Positions 18,082 through 27,258 of a DNA stretch of 64,000 nucleotides are shown in pieces. A program made the position numbers and the translations under genes. The stretch lies in contig NZ_AUCF01000015.1 in assembly GCF_000429625.1 (NCBI RefSeq), positions 62,001-126,000 of the forward strand, given 5' to 3'. Numbering within the stretch: position 1 is the stretch's first letter; each line of letters begins with the position of its first letter. The notes beneath the pieces were generated by a model that saw only the letters and a program-made list of their open reading frames with translations, did not search any database and had not been told where the DNA came from. This DNA is from Azospirillum halopraeferens DSM 3675 (GTDB lineage Bacteria; Pseudomonadota; Alphaproteobacteria; Azospirillales; Azospirillaceae).

Positions 18082-19452
18082 ATGCCCAGGCGGCACCTGC
18101 GCATGTTGCGCGTCGCCCTTGCCTTGCTTCCGGGCACCCTGCTTCTGGGTGCCGCGCTGGTGGCGGGCCCGTCGTCCGCCGGGGCGCAGGGTCTCGGCGA
18201 CCTCGGCGGCGCCCTGACCCCGATGGGGGCCATCCGCGCCGCCAACGCGCAGGGCACCATCCCGGAATGGAGCGGTGGCATGACCGAGATGCCCCGGCTG
18301 TTCACCGCCGGGCGCCACCACCCCGATCCCTTCGTCGACGATGCCCGCTGGTTCACCGTGCGGGCGGAGGAGCTGGACCGCTTCGCCATGCGGTTGTCGG
18401 CCGGCCAGCGGGAACTGCTGCGCCGTCATCCCGACAGCTTTGAGATGCCGATGTACCTGACGCGGCGCACCGCCGCGGCGCCGCAGCGCATCTACGACGC
18501 CACCATCGCCAACGCCCGGCGGGCCCGCCTGACGGAGAACGGGCTGGCGGTTACCGGGGCGGAGGTGGGCATTCCCTTTCCCGTTCCCGCCGACGGGGCG
18601 CAGGCCATGTGGAACCACATCCTGCGCTGGCGCGGCATCGCGGTGCGCCGGTTCGACGGGATCGCCGTGCCGGAGCCGGACGGGCGCCTGGACCTGGGGC
18701 TCTACCGCGAGGAATGGCTGGCCGACCACACCGCCGGTGCCGGCGGCCTGACCGCCTTCTCCTACAAACGGACCGGGCTGCGGCCGGAGTCCGTGGCCGG
18801 CGGGGTGCTGCTGCTGCGCGAGACGCTGAATCCGCTGCGCCAGGAGCGCGCCGCCTGGTACCGCGCGCCCGGCAAGACGGCGGTGGTGCGCGCGCCCGAC
18901 TTTTCCTATGGCACCCCCGACCCGGCGACCGACGGGCTGCGCACCGCCGATATGCTGGACATGTTCAGCGGCCTGCTCGACCGATTCGACTTCACCCTCG
19001 TCGGCCGGCGCGAGATGTACGTGCCCTACAACGCCTACCGCATGAACATGGCGGCCCTGGCGCCGCGCGACTTCCTGTGGCCCGCCCACCCCGACCCGGC
19101 GTTCCTGCGCTATGAGCTGCACCGGGTGTGGGTGGTGACGGCCACCCTGAAGCGCAGCTTCCGTCACCCCTTTCCCCGTCGCACCTACTATCTCGACGAG
19201 GATTCCTGGCAGATCCTGATGGCCGATCACTACGACGCCACGGGCACCCTGGCGCGCTATGCCGAAGCGCACGGGGTCACCCTGCCCGAGGTGCCCGTCT
19301 TCCTGCCCACCGTCGAGTTCACTTTCGACTTCGCCCGCGGCCGCTACGTGGCCGCCGGTCTCGACAATCAGGAAGCGCCACCGGTCTTCGAGACAACGCC
19401 GAAGCCCGCCGCCTTCACGCCGGAGTCCCTGCGCCCGGCGCGCCGCTGGTAG
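18082..19452 (+). CDS. DUF1329 family exported protein
   Basis: A 456-residue protein with a cleavable signal peptide (about residues 1-36, ending near SAGAQG). It is followed by the DUF1329 pattern: LTPMGAIRAANAQGTIPEWSGG at the mature N-terminus, then YNAYRMN and the C-terminal YYLDEDSWQI. The fold is predicted to resemble LolA/LolB-type lipid-binding beta shells. Family members are linked to outer-membrane lipid handling, though the biochemical role is unproven. The neighbouring DedA gene fits an envelope-lipid theme. Confidence 0.88.
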   Translation: MPRRHLRMLRVALALLPGTLLLGAALVAGPSSAGAQGLGDLGGALTPMGAIRAANAQGTIPEWSGGMTEMPRLFTAGRHHPDPFVDDARWFTVRAEELDRFAMRLSAGQRELLRRHPDSFEMPMYLTRRTAAAPQRIYDATIANARRARLTENGLAVTGAEVGIPFPVPADGAQAMWNHILRWRGIAVRRFDGIAVPEPDGRLDLGLYREEWLADHTAGAGGLTAFSYKRTGLRPESVAGGVLLLRETLNPLRQERAAWYRAPGKTAVVRAPDFSYGTPDPATDGLRTADMLDMFSGLLDRFDFTLVGRREMYVPYNAYRMNMAALAPRDFLWPAHPDPAFLRYELHRVWVVTATLKRSFRHPFPRRTYYLDEDSWQILMADHYDATGTLARYAEAHGVTLPEVPVFLPTVEFTFDFARGRYVAAGLDNQEAPPVFETTPKPAAFTPESLRPARRW

Positions 19453-19675
19453 CCTCGGCCCCCCGCACGTCCTCCAGCCATTGGATGGTGCGGCAGACCG
19501 ACGCCAGGGTGATGCGCGGATCGCGCAGCACGGCGCGCCGGTGGATGGCCACCGGGTCCGGCCGCGGCTGTCCCGTGGCGTCGCCGAACTCCCCCAGGAC
19601 TTGCCAGATGACCCGTCGCTGGCCGGTCAGCCTCATCCCCCGATCCCGGCACCAAGACTCCGCATCCTGCCCCAT
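19415..19675 (-). CDS. Truncated Fur-family winged-helix protein
   Basis: An 86-residue protein matching only the N-terminal DNA-binding domain of Fur/Irr regulators: RDRGMRLTGQRRVIWQVLGE, then DPVAIHRRA--DPRITLASVCRTIQWLED. The metal-binding dimerisation domain that should follow is absent; the protein ends within about 15 low-complexity residues. Its 3' end overlaps the convergent DUF1329 gene by 38 bases. It may be a remnant or a stand-alone DNA-binding protein. Fur family identity is fairly clear; function is doubtful. Confidence 0.65.
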   Translation of the reverse strand: MGQDAESWCRDRGMRLTGQRRVIWQVLGEFGDATGQPRPDPVAIHRRAVLRDPRITLASVCRTIQWLEDVRGAEATSGAPGAGTPA

Positions 19676-19953
19676 CGCCGTGCTCCCCCGGTGACGCACT
19701 GCACACGAGCGTCATTTTAGTAAAAGTCCGGCGCGATACCTCAACGGCGTGCAGCGGCGGATGGCCGCAGGATGAAAACGCCAGGTTGATTTTCTCGGGA
19801 TGCGGGAAAAACCCCAGGGTGTCGCCTGCCCCATACGGCAATCACAAAAGCTACACGTCACTGAGACATCCCGGCAATACGACACGCCTAAGGAGCAGGG
19901 AGCGCAGGCGTGCGAACGGCCGGGAATTGCCCCCGTCCGGGCGCGCGTCGCGA
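19676..19953. other. Intergenic upstream of the ugp operon
   Basis: Lower GC than its surroundings in places (GTCATTTTAGTAAAAG near 19710, TTGATTTTCTCGGGA near 19786). The promoters of the Fur-like gene and of ugpB presumably lie here. No convincing Pho box and no supported gene were seen. Confidence 0.45.
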
Positions 19954-19999
19954 TCGCGTTCACAGGGACCGCGTTCGCAGGGACCGCGTTCACCAGGGA
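19954..19999 (+). repeat. Triple 15-bp tandem repeat ending at the ugpB ribosome site
   Basis: Three near-identical units of the form YCGCGTTCRCAGGGA (19954-19968, 19969-19983 and 19984-19999, the last with one extra C). The third unit supplies the AGGGAGG ribosome-binding purines of ugpB. Repeat-number changes here could alter the spacing upstream of the operon. Confidence 0.8.
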
Positions 20000-20007
20000 G
20001 GCACAGA

Positions 20008-21324
20008 ATGTTCCGTTTCAAGGCTTTGCTCGCCGGCACCGCGATGGCGCTGGTGGCGTCCGCCGGGTCGGCCCGCGCCGCCACCGAGCTGCAGTGGTGG
20101 CACGCCATGGAAGGCGGCAACAACGAGGTGGTTGAGCAACTCGCCCGCGAGTTCAACGAGTCCCAGTCCGACTACAAGGTGGTCCCGGTCTACAAGGGCA
20201 AGTACCCGGAGACGTTGCAGGCGGGCATCGCCGCCTTCCGCGCCCGCCAGGCGCCGCACATCATACAGGTCTTCGACGTCGGCACCGGCGTGATGATGGC
20301 CGCCAAGGGCGCCGTCAAGCCGGTGGCCGAGGTGCTGCGCGAAGCCGGCGCCACCTTCGACAAGAGCCAATACCTGGCGGGCATCGTCGGCTACTACTCG
20401 ACCACCGACGGCGAGATGCTGTCGTTCCCCTACAACAGCTCGTCGCCGATTCTCTACTACAACAAGGAAGCTTTCCGTAAGGCCGGCCTGGACGAGAACA
20501 CCCCGCCGCGCACCTGGCCGGAGGTGTTCGAGGCCGCCCGCGCGATCAAGGCGTCGGGCTGGGCCTGCGGCTACACCACGACCTGGCCGACCTGGATCCA
20601 CCTGGAGAACTTCTCCGCCTGGAACAACCGGCCCTACGCCTCCGACGCCAACGGCCTGAACAGCCTGACGCCGAAGCTGGCGATCAACAGCCCGATCAAC
20701 GTCCGCCACTTCCAGACGCTGGCCGACCTGCAGAAGGACGGCTCCTTCAGCTACGGCGGCCGCACCTCCGAGGCCAAGCTGAAGTTCCTCAACGGCGAGT
20801 GCGCCATCCTGACGGAGTCGTCGGGCGGTCTGGCCGACATCTCCAAGTCGACCATCGACTACGGCATCGGCCAGCTCCCCTATTACCCGGACGCCGAAGG
20901 GGCGCCGCAGAACACCATCCCCGGCGGCGCCTCGCTGTGGGTGTTCGCCGGCAAGACGGCCGGGGAGTACAAGGGCGTCGGCCGATTCTTCCAGTTCCTG
21001 TCGCAGACGCCGATCCAGGCCCGGCTGCACCAGGTGTCGGGCTATCTGCCGGTCACCATGGAAGCCTATCAGGCCACGAAGGACCAGGGTTTCTATGACA
21101 AGAACCCCGGCCGCGAGACGCCGATCCTCCAGATGATGGGCAAGGAGCCGACCGAGAACTCCCGCGGTGTCCGCCTCGTCAACCTGCCGCAGGTGCGCGA
21201 CATCCAGAACGAGGAGATCGAGGCGATGCTGGCCGGCCGCCAGGACGCGAAGACCGCCCTGGACAAGGCGGCGGAACGCGCCAACGCCGCGGTCGAGCAG
21301 GCCGCCCGGGCCGTGGCGAAGTAA
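20008..21324 (+). CDS. ugpB: Glycerol-3-phosphate ABC transporter, substrate-binding protein
   Basis: A 438-residue periplasmic protein with a signal peptide cleaved after ARA (residues 1-24). The mature start [17 protein letters not shown] matches UgpB, including the WHAM region. [22 protein letters not shown] and the C-terminal [11 protein letters not shown] are also typical. It captures sn-glycerol-3-phosphate or glycerophosphodiesters for UgpAEC. It is first in the ugpBAEC operon. Related extracellular binding proteins for sugars are the alternative, but the operon and motifs favour Ugp. Confidence 0.92.
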   Translation: MFRFKALLAGTAMALVASAGSARAATELQWWHAMEGGNNEVVEQLAREFNESQSDYKVVPVYKGKYPETLQAGIAAFRARQAPHIIQVFDVGTGVMMAAKGAVKPVAEVLREAGATFDKSQYLAGIVGYYSTTDGEMLSFPYNSSSPILYYNKEAFRKAGLDENTPPRTWPEVFEAARAIKASGWACGYTTTWPTWIHLENFSAWNNRPYASDANGLNSLTPKLAINSPINVRHFQTLADLQKDGSFSYGGRTSEAKLKFLNGECAILTESSGGLADISKSTIDYGIGQLPYYPDAEGAPQNTIPGGASLWVFAGKTAGEYKGVGRFFQFLSQTPIQARLHQVSGYLPVTMEAYQATKDQGFYDKNPGRETPILQMMGKEPTENSRGVRLVNLPQVRDIQNEEIEAMLAGRQDAKTALDKAAERANAAVEQAARAVAK

Positions 21325-21340
21325 GCAACGACACTCCCCC

Positions 21341-21417
21341 CTCCCCCGGCCCCGCCGGGGGAGAAGGACTCCCATGCCCCTCCCCCGGCCCTGCCCGGGG
21401 GAGAAGGAATCCCATGC
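21341..21417 (+). repeat. Tandem duplication containing ribosome site and ATG
   Basis: Two adjacent copies (21341-21377 and 21380-21417) of a unit with a CTCCCCCGGC/GCCGGGGGAG palindrome, then GAGAAGGA and CCCATGC. The second ATG (21414) starts ugpA. The first (21374) is 40 bases upstream and therefore in a different frame; it opens a frame running into ugpA. Confidence 0.9.
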
Positions 21418-22298
21418 ACCGACGCGTCCTCTTCCCCGGCACGCTGCTGCCCCTCCTGCTGGTGGCGCCGCAGATCGCCATCACCTCCGTGTTCTTCTTC
21501 TGGCCGGCCTACCGGGCGCTGGAAAGCTCCCTGTACCGGGAAGACCCCTTCGGCCTGTCGAGCACCTTCGTCGGGCTGGAGAACTTCCGTGAGGTGCTGA
21601 GCAGCCCCGGCTATCTGCATTCCCTGGGGGTGACGGCGGTGTTCAGCCTGTCGGTGGCGCTGCTGGCGCTCACCGCCGGCCTGGTCTTCGCGGCCATGGC
21701 CGACCGGGTGCTGCGCGGCCGCACGGTCTATCGCACGCTGCTGATCTGGCCCTATGCGGTGGCGCCGGCACTGGCCGGCATGCTCTGGCTGTTTCTGTTC
21801 TCGCCGGCCATGGGCACCCTGGCGATCTGGCTGCGCCGCGCCGGCGTTCCCTGGGACCCGCTGCTGAACGGCGACCAGGCGATGCTGCTGGTGGTGGTGG
21901 CCGCGTCGTGGAAGCAGGTGTCCTACAACTTCCTGTTCTTCGTGGCGGGCATGCAGGCGATCCCGCGGTCGCTGATCGAGGCGGCGGCGATCGACGGCGC
22001 CGGTCCGGCCCGGCGGTTCTTCACCATCATCTTCCCGCTGCTGTCGCCCACCACCTTCTTCCTGCTGGTGGTGAACACGGTGTACGCGTTCTTCGACACC
22101 TTCGGCATCATCCACGCGGTCACCGGCGGCGGCCCCGCCAGGGCGACCGAAACGCTGGTCTACAAGGTCTACAACGACGGCTTCGTCGGGCTGGACCTGG
22201 GCGGCTCCTCGGCCCAGTCGGTGATCCTGATGGCCATCGTGGTGGCGCTGACCGTGATCCAGTTCCGCTACGTCGAGCGCAAGGTGCATTACGCATGA
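21414..22298 (+). CDS. ugpA: Glycerol-3-phosphate ABC transporter permease
   Basis: A 294-residue MalF-type permease with six predicted membrane helices. The cytoplasmic EAA loop is [21 protein letters not shown] (about residues 190-210), with the invariant Gly. It forms the membrane channel with UgpE. The start is the ATG of the second of two duplicated ribosome-site units. Its stop overlaps the ugpE start (ATGA). Confidence 0.94.
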   Translation: MHRRVLFPGTLLPLLLVAPQIAITSVFFFWPAYRALESSLYREDPFGLSSTFVGLENFREVLSSPGYLHSLGVTAVFSLSVALLALTAGLVFAAMADRVLRGRTVYRTLLIWPYAVAPALAGMLWLFLFSPAMGTLAIWLRRAGVPWDPLLNGDQAMLLVVVAASWKQVSYNFLFFVAGMQAIPRSLIEAAAIDGAGPARRFFTIIFPLLSPTTFFLLVVNTVYAFFDTFGIIHAVTGGGPARATETLVYKVYNDGFVGLDLGGSSAQSVILMAIVVALTVIQFRYVERKVHYA

Positions 22299-23143
22299 TC
22301 GAACGGCGCCCGGTCGGCACGCTGCTGGCCCACCTCTCGCTCGTCCTGGGAATCGTGGTGGTGGCGTTCCCGATCTACTACACCTTCGTCGCCTCGACGC
22401 GGACGACGGTGGAGATCCTGAGCCCGCCGCTGCCCCTGCTGCCCGGCGACCACTTCCTGGAAAACTATGCCGGCGCGCTGTTCGGCGGGGTCGGGCGCAT
22501 CGGCGGCGTCGACGTCATGCGCCTGCTGTTCAACACCACCGTGGTGGCGCTGGCCATCGCGGCGGGCAAGATCGTCATCTCCATCCTGTCCGCCTACGCC
22601 ATCGTCTTCTTTCGCTTTCCGCTGCGGATGGTCTTCTTCTGGATGATCTTCCTGACGCTGATGCTGCCGGTGGAGGTGCGCATCCTGCCGACCTACAAGG
22701 TGATGGTGGACCTGGGGCTGATCGACACCTACACCGGCCTGACCCTGCCGCTGATGGCGTCGGCCACCGCCACCTTCCTGTTCCGCCAGTTCTTCCTGAC
22801 CATCCCGGACGAACTGGTGGAGGCGGCGCGCATCGACGGCGCCGGACCCTGGCGCTTCTTCCGGGACATCCTGCTGCCCCTGTCGAAAACCAACATCGCG
22901 GCGCTGTTCGTCATCCTCTTCATCTACGGCTGGACGCAGTACCTGTGGCCGCTGCTGGTGACGAACCGCAACGAGATGAACACCATCGTCATCGCCCTGT
23001 CGAAGATGATCTCCTTCGCCGACGCCGCCACGGAATGGAACCTGGTGATGGCGACGACGATCCTGGCCATGCTGCCGCCGGTGGCGGTGGTCGTGCTGAT
23101 GCAGAAATGGTTCGTCAAGGGCCTGGTCGAGAGCGAGAAGTAA
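22295..23143 (+). CDS. ugpE: Glycerol-3-phosphate ABC transporter permease
   Basis: A 282-residue MalG-type permease with six helices. The EAA loop reads [23 protein letters not shown] (about residues 183-205), and the C-terminal [14 protein letters not shown] is typical of UgpE. It is translationally coupled to ugpA by a 4-base overlap and ends one base before the ATG of ugpC. Confidence 0.94.
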   Translation: MIERRPVGTLLAHLSLVLGIVVVAFPIYYTFVASTRTTVEILSPPLPLLPGDHFLENYAGALFGGVGRIGGVDVMRLLFNTTVVALAIAAGKIVISILSAYAIVFFRFPLRMVFFWMIFLTLMLPVEVRILPTYKVMVDLGLIDTYTGLTLPLMASATATFLFRQFFLTIPDELVEAARIDGAGPWRFFRDILLPLSKTNIAALFVILFIYGWTQYLWPLLVTNRNEMNTIVIALSKMISFADAATEWNLVMATTILAMLPPVAVVVLMQKWFVKGLVESEK

Positions 23144-23144
23144 C

Positions 23145-24215
23145 ATGGCAAACGTCGACATCCGCGCCGTGCGCAAGTCCTACGGCGGTGTGCAGGCCAT
23201 CCGGGGCATCGACCTGCACGTGGCGGACGGGGAGTTCCTGGTGCTGCTGGGTCCGTCGGGCTGCGGCAAGTCCACCCTGCTGCGCATGGTCGCCGGGCTG
23301 GAGGACATCACCGGCGGCGAGGTCGCCATCGGCGGGCGCGTGGTCAACCGGCTGGAGCCCAAGGACCGCGACATCGCCATGGTGTTCCAGAACTACGCGC
23401 TCTACCCGCACATGAGCGTGTTCGACAACATGGCCTACGGCCTGAAGATCCGCGGCCTGCCCAAGGCGGAGATCAGGGCGCGCGTCGACAAGGCGGCGGC
23501 GATCCTGGAACTGGGGCCCTTCCTGTCCCGCCGCCCCTCCCAGCTCTCCGGCGGCCAGCGCCAGCGCGTCGCCATGGGCCGCGCCATCGTGCGCGAGCCC
23601 GCGGTCTTCCTGTTCGACGAGCCGCTGTCCAACCTGGACGCCAAGCTGCGCACCCAGATGCGGGTGGAGATCAAGCGGCTGCAGGACCGGCTGGGCATCA
23701 CGTCCCTGTACGTCACCCATGACCAGGTGGAAGCCATGACCCTGGCCGACCGGGTCATGGTGATGAACCATGGCGTGGCCGAGCAGGTGGGCACGCCGCT
23801 GGAGGTCTACGGCCGCCCCGCCAGCCTGTTCGTCGCGGGCTTCATCGGCGCCCCGCCGATGAACGTGGTGGACGCGGCCCTGGAGCCGGACGGCGTCACG
23901 GTGGGCTTCGGCGACGGCGTACGCCTGACCCTCGACCGGCCGTACGCGTCGCACGCCGGGCGCGCCGTCAAGCTCGGCGTACGCCCCGAGCATCTGTCCG
24001 CCACCCTCGACGGCCCCTTCACCGTGCGGGTGGATCTGGTGGAGGCGCTGGGTGCGGATACGGTGGTCCACGGGCGCCTGCCGGGCGGGGCCGCCCTGCT
24101 GGTGCGCATGCCGGGCCTGCCCGGCTGCCGCGAGGGCGACACCTTGCGCCTCTCCGCCCCGCCCGGCACCCTGCACCTGTTCGACGCGGAGACCGGGCGG
24201 CGGATCGAGGCGTGA
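23145..24215 (+). CDS. ugpC: Glycerol-3-phosphate ABC transporter ATP-binding protein
   Basis: A 356-residue MalK-like ATPase. Walker A is GPSGCGKST (about residues 37-45), the signature [13 protein letters not shown], Walker [14 protein letters not shown], and the H-loop [12 protein letters not shown]-terminal TOBE-type regulatory domain (about 240-356) follows. It energises uptake through UgpAE. It is the last gene of the operon; a separate glyoxalase-fold gene begins 63 bases later. Confidence 0.95.
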   Translation: MANVDIRAVRKSYGGVQAIRGIDLHVADGEFLVLLGPSGCGKSTLLRMVAGLEDITGGEVAIGGRVVNRLEPKDRDIAMVFQNYALYPHMSVFDNMAYGLKIRGLPKAEIRARVDKAAAILELGPFLSRRPSQLSGGQRQRVAMGRAIVREPAVFLFDEPLSNLDAKLRTQMRVEIKRLQDRLGITSLYVTHDQVEAMTLADRVMVMNHGVAEQVGTPLEVYGRPASLFVAGFIGAPPMNVVDAALEPDGVTVGFGDGVRLTLDRPYASHAGRAVKLGVRPEHLSATLDGPFTVRVDLVEALGADTVVHGRLPGGAALLVRMPGLPGCREGDTLRLSAPPGTLHLFDAETGRRIEA

Positions 24216-24278
24216 CGGCGCCCGCCAAACCGCAGTAAATTGGTCGGGCATCATCCGCTGCCCGGGAGCCGCCGCACC

Positions 24279-24698
24279 ATGACCGCCCTCCAGCCCTTCC
24301 ATCTCGCCTTCCCCGTCCGCGACAAGGAGGAGGCGCGCGCGTTCTATGTGGACGTCCTCGGCTGCGGTGTCGGGCGGGAGTCGGACCACTGGGTCGACCT
24401 GGACCTCTACGGCCACCAGATCGTCGCCCACGTGACCGAGGGCGCCGGGCCCAAGGGTCACAACCCGGTGGACGGCGAGGAGGTGCCGGTGCCCCACTTC
24501 GGCGTCGTGCTGGCGTGGGACGACTGGCACGCCCTGGCCGACCGGCTGCGCGCCCGTGGCGTGCGCTTCGTGATCGAGCCGCAGATCCGATTCAAGGGAC
24601 AGGTCGGCGAGCAGGCCACCCTGTTCTTCCTGGACCCCAGCGGCAACGCGCTGGAGTTCAAGGCCTTCCGCGATCCCGCCCGGCTCTTCGCGCGCTGA
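24279..24698 (+). CDS. VOC (glyoxalase-fold) family protein
   Basis: A 139-residue protein with two beta-alpha-beta-beta-beta modules: [23 protein letters not shown] at the start and [15 protein letters not shown] near the end. The His (residue 7) and Glu (in LEFK) in metal-ligand positions suggest a metal-dependent enzyme, such as a dioxygenase, lyase or resistance protein of the VOC superfamily. The substrate cannot be inferred. Confidence 0.85.
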   Translation: MTALQPFHLAFPVRDKEEARAFYVDVLGCGVGRESDHWVDLDLYGHQIVAHVTEGAGPKGHNPVDGEEVPVPHFGVVLAWDDWHALADRLRARGVRFVIEPQIRFKGQVGEQATLFFLDPSGNALEFKAFRDPARLFAR

Positions 24699-24707
24699 AC
24701 CGGACCG

Positions 24708-25742
24708 TCAGGCCAGCGGCACGGTGAGGGAGAAGACCGAACCGCGACCCGGCCGGGACCGCACCGCCAGGGCGTGCCCCAGCCCGTCGGCCAGGCGGCG
24801 GGCGATGGCCAGGCCGAAGCCGGCGCCCTTCTTGCCGGCGGCACCGTGCGCCTTGTGGAAATCGTCGAACAGCCGGGACACGTCATCGGGGTGAATGCCG
24901 GGTCCGCTGTCCCACACCTCGATGCACAGGACGCGACCGCGCCGCCGCGCCGCCAGAAGGACGCCGCCGCGGTCGGTGAAGCGCACGGCGTTGGACAGGA
25001 GCTGGCGCAGCAGGCGTTCCAGATGCCCGGTGTCGCTGCGCACCGTGGCGGCGCAGGGGCGCACCACCAGGCGCAGCCCCCTGGTCCCGGCCGGCCCCTC
25101 GAACTCCCGCAGCAGACGGCCGAAAACGCCGTCCAGCGGCACCGCGGCCGGCTGCGGGCGGTCGATTCCGGCGTCGAGCCGCGCCACCTCCACCAGCGCC
25201 CGCAGCAGCCCCTCCGCCCCTTCCAGCGCCTCGCCCATGCGCTCCGCCAGTTCCCGGGTGCCGGGGTCGCTCAGCCGGTGAAGCAACAGGTGCTGGAAAA
25301 GCTGCATGGCCTGGAACGGCTGGCGCAGGTCGTGGTTGGCCGCCGACAGGAACCGGACGGTGGCACCGCGCACCCGCTCCACCTCGGACCGCGCCGCTGC
25401 CAGTTGGGCGGCCAGATCCTCCGTCCCCGCGGCCAGCACCGCCACCCCCCACACTACGCCGCCCCGGTCGCGCACCGGCTCCAGACGAACCGGGCGTCCG
25501 GCCAGCGGAACGGAAGCAGCGGCCGGCACCCCCGAGGCGGCGACCCGGGCCGCCTCCCCGACCAGCGCCGCGGGCAGCCCGGCGGCGGCGGCCTCAACGC
25601 CCTCCAGTTCCGCCGGGGTGCGCCCCAACTCCTCGGCCAGGCGGCGGTTGACGGCGAGAACCTGCGCCGCGGGCGAAAGCAAAAGCAGTCCCTCACCGCC
25701 CGCCGCCAACAAAGAGTCCAGAAGATCCTCACGCTTGGTCAT
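24708..25742 (-). CDS. Soluble PAS-domain sensor histidine kinase
   Basis: A 344-residue protein without membrane segments. A PAS-like N-terminal domain (about residues 8-105) and a short coiled coil lead to the His-containing helix SAANHDLRQPFQAMQLF (His near residue 137). The GHKL domain has N-box LLSNAVRFT, G1 DSGPGIH and G2 KGAGFGLAIA. The HDLRQP form of the H-box is shared with many alphaproteobacterial hybrid kinases. The start at 25742 places the PAS domain at the N-terminus. No response regulator is adjacent, so it is an orphan kinase. Confidence 0.9.
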   Translation of the reverse strand: MTKREDLLDSLLAAGGEGLLLLSPAAQVLAVNRRLAEELGRTPAELEGVEAAAAGLPAALVGEAARVAASGVPAAASVPLAGRPVRLEPVRDRGGVVWGVAVLAAGTEDLAAQLAAARSEVERVRGATVRFLSAANHDLRQPFQAMQLFQHLLLHRLSDPGTRELAERMGEALEGAEGLLRALVEVARLDAGIDRPQPAAVPLDGVFGRLLREFEGPAGTRGLRLVVRPCAATVRSDTGHLERLLRQLLSNAVRFTDRGGVLLAARRRGRVLCIEVWDSGPGIHPDDVSRLFDDFHKAHGAAGKKGAGFGLAIARRLADGLGHALAVRSRPGRGSVFSLTVPLA

Positions 25743-25939
25743 ATGACTCTTGTCCCGTTGCGGCGGTGATCCATGCGTGGCGATGCGGGGTGGCCGCGCG
25801 TCCATGGGGACAATTATCTTGCCCCCGATCCCGATCTGTCAAACATAACAAACCCTTCCCAAGGCACGCCACGGCTGCGCCGAAACCCGTTCCGACGCCG
25901 GGCTGTTGCTGCCGATGGCCGGCGGTCTATAAAGGGTCC

Positions 25940-26653
25940 ATGACGATTCGCCGCACCTCGAAGGCGCCCCGCGCGCTCGCCATCGCCGGACTGCCGGTGC
26001 CGCTGGAGTTGCGCGAGAGCCCGCGCGCCCGGCGCCTGACGCTGCGGGTGGACGCGGGCCGCGGGCTGATCCAGGTGGTGGTTCCCGAGGGCCTGCCGGA
26101 ATCCGAGGTCCGCCGCTTCATCGACCGCCACGACGGTTGGGTGCGTGCGCGGCTGGAAGCGCTGCCGCCACAGCACCCCTTCACCGATGGCATGGTGGTG
26201 CCGGTGCGCGGGCGCGACCACACGATCCGCCACGACCCGGCCCTGCGCGGCGGCACCCGGTGCGAGGACGGCGCCCTTCTGGTGGGGGGCCACGCCGACC
26301 ATGTGGCCCGGCGGGTGCGCGACTTTCTGACGGCCGAGGCGCGCCGGGTTCTCGCCGAACGGGCCCGCGCCAAGGCCGCGGGGATCGGCGCCCGCGTCGC
26401 CGCGGTGACCGTGCGCGACACCCGCAGCCGCTGGGGCAGTTGCTCCTCGACCGGCCGGCTGTCGTTTTCCTGGCGGCTGATCCTGACGCCCGACGCGGTG
26501 CTGGACTACGTCGTCGCCCACGAGGTGGCGCACCTCAAGGAGATGAACCACTCGCCCCGCTTCTGGTCCCTGTGCGCCCGCCTGACCGCCGACGTCGCCG
26601 GCCCGCGCGCCTGGCTGCGCGCCAACGGTGCCCGCCTGCTGCGCTACGGGTGA
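25940..26653 (+). CDS. YgjP-like zinc metallopeptidase (DUF45)
   Basis: A 237-residue protein. The N-terminal part (RRLTLRVDAGRGLIQVVVPEG) is typical of the YgjP/WLM-like family. The C-terminal domain has the conserved TRSRWGSCSSTGRLSFSWRL motif and the zinc site HEVAHLKEMNHSPRFW, with a third ligand His in the NHS motif. It is thought to be a cytosolic metal-dependent hydrolase; substrates are unknown. The ATG at 25940 follows an AAAGGG ribosome site. Confidence 0.9.
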   Translation: MTIRRTSKAPRALAIAGLPVPLELRESPRARRLTLRVDAGRGLIQVVVPEGLPESEVRRFIDRHDGWVRARLEALPPQHPFTDGMVVPVRGRDHTIRHDPALRGGTRCEDGALLVGGHADHVARRVRDFLTAEARRVLAERARAKAAGIGARVAAVTVRDTRSRWGSCSSTGRLSFSWRLILTPDAVLDYVVAHEVAHLKEMNHSPRFWSLCARLTADVAGPRAWLRANGARLLRYG

Positions 26654-26933
26654 TGCGGGGCGCCGCGCGGCGCGACCGCCGGCTGCAATCATCCGGCACG
26701 AATGCTCTGCGCTCGACCGTTCCGCCTGCGGCCTGCAACCCTAACTGGCATGCGACGAGGCGTCGCCACGCCCATGCGTATTTTCGGGATGCAGCGTCCC
26801 GGGTGTCGGCCGATAGTGGTGAGGGAACGGAAGCGCAGCGTGCACTCTCCATGTCTCGGCTGGTCTCCCGGAGAATCGTCAACCGCGGTGATGCCATGCC
26901 GGCGTCCCGCCCGTAGGAGCCGTGAGGTGTCCG
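26654..26933. other. Intergenic, nothing clear seen
   Basis: A 280-base stretch between the metallopeptidase and a possible small gene. Codon-position GC bias is weak in all frames, and no structured RNA or long repeat was noticed. Confidence 0.4.
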
Positions 26934-27137
26934 ATGATCATCGTCAGGAAGGATGGCCTTTCCCCGTCCGGGGCTGAGAAGGTCAGGCATCCCGAAGCTC
27001 GCAGCAGCGGGGCGCCGATCAACGTCAAAGCTGCGGCGCGTGAGGCAAAGGCGTTTCTCGCCGAACAGCCCACGCTGCTGAGCGACACCGCCACGTTGCT
27101 CAACGAATCCCCGAACGGCGAAGACGAGCCACATTGA
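26934..27137 (+). CDS. Possible small protein, unknown function
   Basis: 67 residues starting MIIVRKDGLSPSGAEKVRHP. GAGG lies about seven bases before the ATG. The C-terminal half is charged and helical (KAAAREAKAFLAEQPTLL) and ends NGEDEPH. No family was recognised and the upstream region is not gene-like, so this call rests on the start context and composition only. Confidence 0.4.
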   Translation: MIIVRKDGLSPSGAEKVRHPEARSSGAPINVKAAAREAKAFLAEQPTLLSDTATLLNESPNGEDEPH

Positions 27138-27258
27138 TCGGCCGCTGAAACGGAGGCGGGGCAGGGCAGCCATGCGCCGCACCCAAGGGGGCTTTGCCGG
27201 CGCGGCGTGATGTGGCTCGATGGGGGGTGGTGCCACTTCAGGCGGATACACTTCCCGC

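Noticed and set aside
19830..19900. Possible Pho box upstream of ugpB (GTCACTGAGACATC)
   Set aside because: Only a partial match to one half-site with wrong spacing; not enough to claim PhoB control.
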